This document shows, piece after piece, positions 12,301 through 21,300 of a DNA stretch of 44,764 bases (position 1 is its first letter; every line of letters starts with the position of its first letter). A program made the translations under genes and the position numbers. This DNA comes from JANSWP01 sp041941305 (GTDB lineage: Bacteria; Bacteroidota; Bacteroidia; Chitinophagales; Saprospiraceae). The stretch lies in contig JBGTQJ010000070.1 in NCBI GenBank assembly GCA_041941305.1, positions 1 through 44,764 of the forward strand, written 5' to 3'. The notes below the pieces were generated by a model. That model was not told the DNA's origin. It saw only the letters and a list, made by a program, of their open reading frames with translations, and did not search any database.

Positions 12301-15300
12301 ATAACTTCCATCCTCCTGATAGGTGTATTGGGTTTTTAGGAATAGATCCGATTCAGAACTGGTACCTGCCTGGTATTCTTTATTCCCTAAAAACAAATGC
12401 CTTTTATGATTCTTCCACTCATAGACGCTCAATGCTGAAATTTCAAAAAGATTTTCTGTTCCACGGAAAAACATTTTCAGGTTGAGCGGATTGCCTGAGA
12501 GATCTCTTTGGAAGCGGATGAGGTGCTCCCGTTCTCGCCTGGGAGTTGGGATATGATCGAGGTTTTCCCGATTTATTGTTGAGGAATTGCCATCAAAAGG
12601 GGTAAAATTACCTATTTTGAAATGATCGAATTCACCATTGGGTGAAAATACAATTTCGTCTTCCGTTTCATCAAACCTAGCCATTTGTACAAAAACTCCA
12701 TAATTATTCTCTACAGGACCGTAATTGGTAACACAAAAGCCCTCATCGATATCAGCTTCATAAAAAACTTTTTCTCGTTTTCCTGTTATTGGGTCGTATA
12801 TATCCTCCTCTTTGTTCACATAATCTACATAACAAAGTAGTTGATTCGTTTCAATATTTTCCACCCATATATTTTTGATCTTGTATTCATCCTCCCTGTG
12901 TACATTCCAATTAATTTTAAATCGGGAATAATAGGCTTCGGGATCTAGTTCTGGTTGTTCCATTGCGGCAATCTCCTCAGCATCAAGTGCGGCTTGTTCT
13001 GCTTTTTCCGCATCTTCTGCCGCAGATTCGGCCCATGAATAATGTACAGCAGTAGGATAGGAGGCTGCATAAGCCGCTGCTTCAATTGCTTCCTGTTGGG
13101 CCCTATCTGCTTTATTTCTCAATCTGGTTGCTTCCTGCTCCAACTTCTTTTTGTTTCGCTCGGCGGTACGGATATCACCAAAAGTGGGAAGTACATTGGG
13201 TGGATTGAGTTTGGAGAGATTGTCATTGGAATGAGTATATTGGTTTCCTCCGACTGATGAAAAATTTATTCCATCATCAATATTTTCAAACTTGAATACA
13301 TCTTCATTGTGTTCTCCCGGGGTCAATGATTCGTGGATGTATTGCCATTGTCCGGGTTTGGGCCACCTCTGTTCCATGAATATTCCATCAACATAGGATG
13401 TCGCAAATGCAAACGGCATATAAGATTCATATATCAAATTCATTATGTCCCTATAACTATTAACCAAATCTGGGACCTCTCTCACATTAATATCACGATC
13501 CACACTAGATTCAATTGGTTTAAGCACCGCGAAAAGAGAGTTTAAATAATTTAAAAAAACCAACCATTGTTGTTTGCGTATCCTGGGGTAAATCACCCTC
13601 AATCGAAAAAGTTCCCCAGAACCTGAAAGGTCCGGGAAATTACTTCCAGAATCATTAAATGGCTCAATTCCCCCTTCAGCTACGACCATTTCCCATCCTT
13701 CTACATTTTTTGGATTTTTAAGATAGATAAGGTATTTTTCAAAATCATCCCACCAATCTTGACTCCAACTAACAAAAACACTATGGACCTTATCTAGTTT
13801 GTCCTCCCATTTCAAATCTTCCCAATCTCTTTCCCAATCCAAATAAAAGTCTTCAAGGCGAACCAAAAATTCATAAGATAAATACTCAATATCACCTAAT
13901 CCTTTTTCACTAAAAAACACAAAGTCGGACAAATTGGCATTCAGACGGATCAGGTCGTACTCATCAAAGGGTTCCTTATGTTTCTCCTCCGAATCGTCAA
14001 AAATAAGCAACCTGTCTGTTAATGTACCCGCATCAAATTGGGGATTATCTTCCAGATAATTATAAAAATCTGACGTCATTGACATATCACTAAAGTCATG
14101 GTCTAATGAAAACCTATTTTCTGGCATAAAAGCAAATACATTAGTATTAATAACATCTCTAATATAAGCCTGCCCTTCTTCCAGATCAAATGGGTCTTCT
14201 TCCATAAATTCTCCATCACTTACATGATTTGTCAAAGGGTGATACCAATTAAGCGTAGTCTCTCCCGAAATTTCATCCAGATCTTTAAATGTCACATAGG
14301 CCTTTTCCGCAAAGGTCTCATGTTCACTCATACCAAACCAAAGTTCAAACAAGACCTGGAATCCACCAGCCTCCTGGTTATTGGCCAATACAGTTTTACT
14401 TCGGTTGAAAGTGATGCCGTTTATGGTTTTGGACTCTTGTTCACGGGTAATCGTACTTGCCTGCTGAACGGGTATTTTCAAAATCTGGAGGTAATAGATA
14501 TGATTGCCAGATAGGGGAAGATCATTCAGCCCTTCAAACTCTACAGAGGTGCCATTGGATACATCTATTTCCACAGCGGGGATTTGAACTTGCGTCTCAT
14601 TTAATGCTACAGTCTCATATGCGATTTTCTCCGTTTCATAATTGATTAGCCCAGGGTATTCATTGAGTGGGAGGGTGTATTGAGCTGTCTGTTGTTCATT
14701 CTTTGTGTATTCAGTCACCTGTACCTTATATTCATAGACGACTGTTTTTTGGGTTTCGGGGTCTTTGGCTTTAGCCGGGAATAATTGTTCCCATCCCTTC
14801 TGACCGATTTCTATCATTGGAACGGCGTAATTTTTGGTCCAATAGCGTTGGCCCACCCCAGGCTGGGAGAATTCAATGGCTTCGGGCGGCAGGTGATCTG
14901 GAAATTCGTCTGTAATGAAAGGGATAGTTCCTATTTCTTCCATGACTTCACCCTCATTGAGCACATCTTCCCATTCTCTTTCATCACCTTTGGCTTCGCT
15001 TAATGAACAATGTAAGTTCGTAGCTCCGTAGTACAGCGTATTACCTATACCTGGATCCTTGAATTCCTGCCAGACTGCCCGGTAATGGAGTTTGTATAGG
15101 GTTTCAGCTTGTAGCAGCTCATCAAATTTCATTATAGCCTGGTAAGCATCCGGGTAATCGATGGTTCCTTCTACTATTTCACCCTCCGGTCCTTCCAGGT
15201 AAAATTCGGTAAGCTGGGATCGAAATGTACGTGTACAAATTTTTTCGTAGGCCCCTTCCTCGTCGTCCTCGTCCGGCTCACTGTAAATCGGGAAATCCCA

Positions 15301-18300
15301 GTGCTCTCCTACCGGCACATTGAAGCCTAGCTCAGGGCTTAGATAAATGGGGGGCGGCGCCACGCTGGTCGTATTGGGGTCTGGATAGGTGCTCCCCACG
15401 ATGGGAATAAGCAAATCGAGTACAGAGGTTTCCGGAAGACAGTCTGCAGGTATCTGGTCTCCCACTTCCCATTGAAAACTCATACTGCCTGTAATCAGTC
15501 CATCGAGCACACTGTATTCCGCCTGTATAAAGGCTTTGGCCCAGGTCGGGTTTGGAAACTTCATTTCCAGGCTGACGGCGGCGTAGCCACTAAATATTTC
15601 CTGGCTGCCCGACACGAATCCCAAATCGTAATTGATACCTGCCTCCCCTTCAATATAGGCATAGGCCTGGCCCTGGATATACCAGTTATTCAATCCAAAG
15701 GCGTCCCCATTGTAACAATGGGATGCAATATCCTCATAACGCATCATGGACAGATCAAAGCCATAAGTTGCTGCAAAACTGGCATAAAATGGACCAAATT
15801 CGGGATTTCCCGAAAAACTGTCTTTATAGCCTAAAACGATTCCATCTCCCTGTTCAAATGCATAAGAACTGCCGCGCCCATCGGCATCTCCACTTTCGGG
15901 CCAATTGGGTACCAGGTCCTTAATGGCGGGCATGTCATCGAGTTCAAAACCGGTTTGGAAATAAAATTCAACTTTCCTTTTTGCCCCGCCAAATGCATCT
16001 ATGCTTGCCGTTACACTGCTTGGTTCGAGTGGGCTTCCCAATTTGAAATACCATTTCCCGGCATTTTCTCCAGACAACTGGATAAACATGGAACCATTGA
16101 TGTCCGCCTCCAATGTCAATGCGCCTTCCACCTCGTAGGTCATGTTCACATTAAATGCTCCGGATAGTCGGTAATTGATCAAATCTGCTTCAAGTGTAAT
16201 ACTACCTGTGATAGGTGCCGCTTCTCTATCCCTAATGGTTTCAGCTGCAGCATACAGACTCCGTGAATAAGTCACCACTGAAGGCATGAGCATATTCGTT
16301 TCAGGATCTGTTGTTATTTGGATTCCTATGCCTACATCTGCTACAACAGTAGTGGGATGCCCCAAACTAAAAATGCCAGAGAGATGACCGCCATAATTAC
16401 CCTTCTTTGGTACATAATTATACATGGACAAACCCACACCCGGGGTGCAAATATCTCCGAAGGGACATTCAATGTTGATGTTGGTACTGGATTCAATCGG
16501 CATGGGGTTTTCTTCCCCCTCTGTTTTGCCTGCGAAGGGATCCTCGGGCACGGTTGCTGGCGAAATGCCTTGACAATTGTAAAAGATACCTCCGGATATC
16601 CCATGCCAGGTAATGGGGGTTGGCGTGAAAGTGACTCCTTTTTCTGAAACAAATTCAACATCAGCGAAGAAGTAGCGATAATCATCATCATGGGTATCTG
16701 TGATTTCATATGTAGGCAAATCATCTGCACTTTGTCCAACATAATTGGCATCGACCTTCGTATTCCCAAACTGAACAACTGCTTTCAAACTTAAGGTGGG
16801 AACAGTAATATCCACATAAGCTTTGACCCCATCTCCCCAAACTGGATCATCTCTGAGGAATAATGCCATGCCCTTCATCCCAACGGATGCTATCTCGCCT
16901 TCAACAATCAGAGCATTCAGCAGCACTTCTTCCACCCCAAGTTCTCCATCATCATCCTTGAATAAATTGATGGTGAGATCTGTGGATGCTGAAATGGCCA
17001 CTGTCTTGGTTTCCGTATTGGTTCCACCACCTCCGGCTCCTCCTGAACCTCCATCCTCTGATGATTCCTCCTCTTCACTGGCAGGAATTAAATTTACCGA
17101 AACCCCTAGCACCATGCTCCATTTCCCAGGAGCTGTACAAGTAACGTTCAATTCATCCAGTGAAATGGGGAAGCCCTGAAAACCAGTACTCCATTCCGAA
17201 GTAGTCGTAGCCTGCTGAGCCGATTGATTAGAAGCCCCACCCAGTGTTGGTTCCTGTTGCTGATTTTGCCCCTCATTTTCATTTTGATTTTCATTTTCAT
17301 TTTCACTTTCCTCCTCTTCCTCTTCTTCCGGCGGAGGATTATAAGCAGTATCCCCACACGCCCAGGAGCCAAAATCTATATCGATGATGCCCCCGACACC
17401 GTCTTCCTCGCTACAAGTACTTGATCCTATCCTTCCAGGATCATTGATCGTCAGCCCTGCGAAAGAAAACAGATCATAACCAAAATCGAAAACGGCCCAA
17501 TCATAATCTTTTTCAACGATGTATAGACCTGCTCCGCCATTGAGGGTCGCACCGGCCATGAATTCTCCGGCAGCAGTATAGCCAAAGGTGACCGCACTAC
17601 CTTCCTGGAGGCGAAACATCAACCCTGGGAAAAAAGCCGTTTCATAAGTCTTATCCGTAAGCGCTGAACCGATGTCAAAATTAGCCGTTGGACTACATAT
17701 ACAGTTCTCCTGACCGTCTATTGTCGCATCAAATCCAAGGGTTCCAGAGTATTTAATCCAGTTGGATTCATTGTCATCAAAAATAGGCAGGAGTATGGTT
17801 CCCTCTACCGAAGAAGTCGCCACATCTGTACCAGAAGCATCGGGGAATAATCCATATTTCAATTTATCCAGTGTATAAGACCATCCCCCCATCAGGGCTT
17901 TTTTTCCTTTGGGTACCACATCGGATAATTTCAGAGAACCATTCATGGCTCCACCCGTCAAGTAAAAATTAAACCCGGGAAGTTCCAAGGGAGCTGTATC
18001 ACCACCCTTCATGGTCGTCATCCCCTCAAAATGGATATCTAATTCATTGAAAAACAAACCCTTATCAGCTTCAGTAACCGAAGCGGGAAAGCCTTCCACC
18101 TTTAGCTCACTGTCATAATCGAAATACCCTTCTACAACTGTCAGGTTTTTACCCTCCAATCCCGGCCAAACAAAGGAAACCGGCTTGCCTTGCCAGAAGT
18201 AGGCAGTTTTTGTCTTTCCTAAGTCATGCGCTACGATGGTTTCATCCTGTTCATAAAGTACTTTAAGTGGGGCAACAAAGGAGGTTAGGCTGGTCCCCTT

Positions 18301-21300
18301 AATCGTAAATGGGAAAAGTGCATGAGAATGAAAATTTTCCTTGTCCCCATTTTCATTTGTAGGTAATTCCCCCTCTTCATCCATATTTTTTGCGACCAAA
18401 TGCCCATTGGTAAATTCCAAATTTGCCTGTACATTGTAACCCTGAAATCCTTCACATTCCAATTCCACATAAGAGCCAGAGGATGGATCTTCATTTTCTC
18501 CTTTGGTCAAATAAGTAAAAACGAGGCCTGGGTCACTTGAATTTTGGGCATCTTCCGTCAAAAATAGTTTGACTCCTTCCATACTTACTTCTGTGGGACC
18601 AATGGCTATTCCAGCCTTTGTGAATTTTAAATACACATCATTTGGATTCGTTTCCTGCACTCTTACCAGCATAGTCAATTCAATCGTCGTCCCGGTGGGT
18701 ACATTTTCTCCTGTATAGGACTCGGGAAGTACCAAATCTGTAATCAAAAGTCTGGCATTTGTGATTGGAAATTCCGTCTGGTTTCTCGTCATGATCCGGT
18801 CGATCTGACTGGTCAGATCATAAGGTAGTTGCCAGGGTTCACCCTCTGTATGATTATCAGAATAGCTGTCGATATTTTGCATCGTCAGGGCATCCATGAG
18901 CGATTGATTGATAACTGGTTGACCATCATCACCAAGCGCTATCCAGGCATCTTCCAGGAATGGAATTTCAACTTTAGTGGGATTCAGTAGGTCGTCCACG
19001 ACAAAGCCATTGATGTGGTTGTCCCTCAAATGAGCCATTACAGATTCCTTGTAAAGATCTTCGTAAAAGCTGAGCGTCTCAGCAGGAATCACAGCATCCC
19101 CAACACCGATATTCGGATCAAACTTTGGTTGTCCGGGTGCGTAATATTTGTTGTAGTGTTTTTCTAAAACTCTGGTTAGTGAACCGGGGTCAAATAGGAT
19201 ATCTTCTTTGGCTGCGCAATCGCAGTCTATTTTCTTCACATCTGTTTCTATTCGGTCGATATCAAAACCGCCTTGTCCATTACCGACTGCCCAAATGGTC
19301 ATGGTGAGTTTATCAAGTATTTCCGTCACCTCTATTTGCAAACCCAATTCTTCTTTAGACTCGTTCTGATAAATGACTTTAAAACCAGTCATCGGCAATT
19401 TTTTACCTGCGATGGAAATGGAGTCTGCCCCTGTTCCAAAATCAATCAAATTGTACTTTTCAGTAGCGGGAGCAAAGGGGTCAATTGTGAAATTTTCAAC
19501 TGGCAAGTCTGCAATTTCAAAATCCAGATCTCCGGATAGATTGAATGCACGCCGGATTCGCAATTTCTTCTCGTCTTTATCTCCTTCCAATAAATCTGTA
19601 AATTTTCCCTGATTCAAATCCAGAGAAAAAGCTCCAGAAAGCGAGGCATTGGGCACAAATTGCTTTCCTTCATCTCCCAAATCCATCAAAATGGCATTGA
19701 CCCCTGTTTGATCGTTGATAGCTATACTGGAACTCCACAAACTCATCCCCACCTTCCCCGGTTCGGGACTCGTTTCTATCTCCGTCTGTCCGGCATTGAT
19801 ATCCAATACGGCAGCATAATCAAATGGCTCATCCAATATCGGCACCTGTATCCTTCCGGACATAGTGCTATTCCCCGCTCTGCCTTCTTCAATTTGCAAT
19901 TCCAGGGTATCTACGCTATATGCCCAGTCCATCATGCGTCCGTTTTCAATATCTATGAGATTGGCGGTATAAAAGGAACCATAGGCGCCTTCTTTAGAAA
20001 GAAATAATTCACCTGTTTCGAGGGTGATGCTTCGGTTGTTGCCGGAAAAATCGTATTCCGGTGGCAATTGGACGGTCACTTCTTCCAGGTGCATGCCTTT
20101 CCATTCTTCGCTGTTGGCAGCTGCATAAAAGGAAGAAGGATCGCTGAATTCCAGTTTCTGGGCTTCATTTAAATCCAGTTGCCCGTTTTCCATATTGAAT
20201 TCAAATCCGGGCATGGTGGGAATGGCAAAAGCGCCAAAATTTTCGATGTCCCCCAGGTATTGCCCGGGATCATCTGTGGCGTCTTTTAATTTGAATCGAA
20301 TCGCCTGTTGGTTGCTGGCTTGCACCAGGTACTCTTCTTTGATCTGAACCTCGACTTTCATCTTAAAATTGTCAAAACCCTGGCAATCCATGCCCATTCC
20401 GGAGCCATTATTGCCGCTGAGTATGTGCAATTCAAAAATGTCGGAAAGGCTGGATTCCACATCGTCCAGCATGCTCAAAATAGAATTGGATTTTACGCCC
20501 AAAGGAGTTATTCCAATATCCACCCCTGCAAAACGCATCAAATCGCTATTTTCTACTGGCATATAAGCGATGCAGGTCATATAGGCATTCCGCTCTGTGA
20601 AGCGGATTCCTGTTATCGCAACCATTGGCTGTGCTTCTCCATTTTCTTCACTGTCAATACCAATAGGCAGACTAACCACAGCAGGATTTGCCGGGTCAAA
20701 AAGGGAAGTCAATTGGTTTTGTCCTTGCCCTATTGTGAAATATTCCTGCAGGTTTTCCACGTAATCCAGGCTTATTTCGTTTTGAATATTTCCCGGTACC
20801 ATAAGACTTGGGTCGAGGTAAAATTCAGGCGCCACCTGTGCAGTCATACTTTCCACAGCAAAAGCGCGCATATTGGATTTGACCTTGAGGTTTTCAAAAT
20901 CCACCTGCATCTTAGAAGCCAACATGGGAATGGTGACAAACCCCGTCCCCGCAAATCCATCACTGGAAGGTGTGGCATCTGATATTTCCAACTCAAAATA
21001 ACCCAGCTTGACGATATCTCCTTCTACAATCGGAATGGAGTTTTGACCTGCACCTGTAACGGGTCCAAAATCAGTACTAAAAACTTCACAACCCGAGGGA
21101 ATCGCCCGACTGTCTTCTTCGTCATCATCTGCTGCACTTCCCTGTCCGCTCCCATTTTCAGAAATATAGGAAAAGGTACAGACCTCGCTATACCCTTCAT
21201 TTTGAAACAACATGCCTGAACTGGTTATCGACTTTGCCTGAACCCTCCAGCCATAGGTTTTATTTGGCTCCAGTGTGGGTTCGATTTGGGAATACAATAA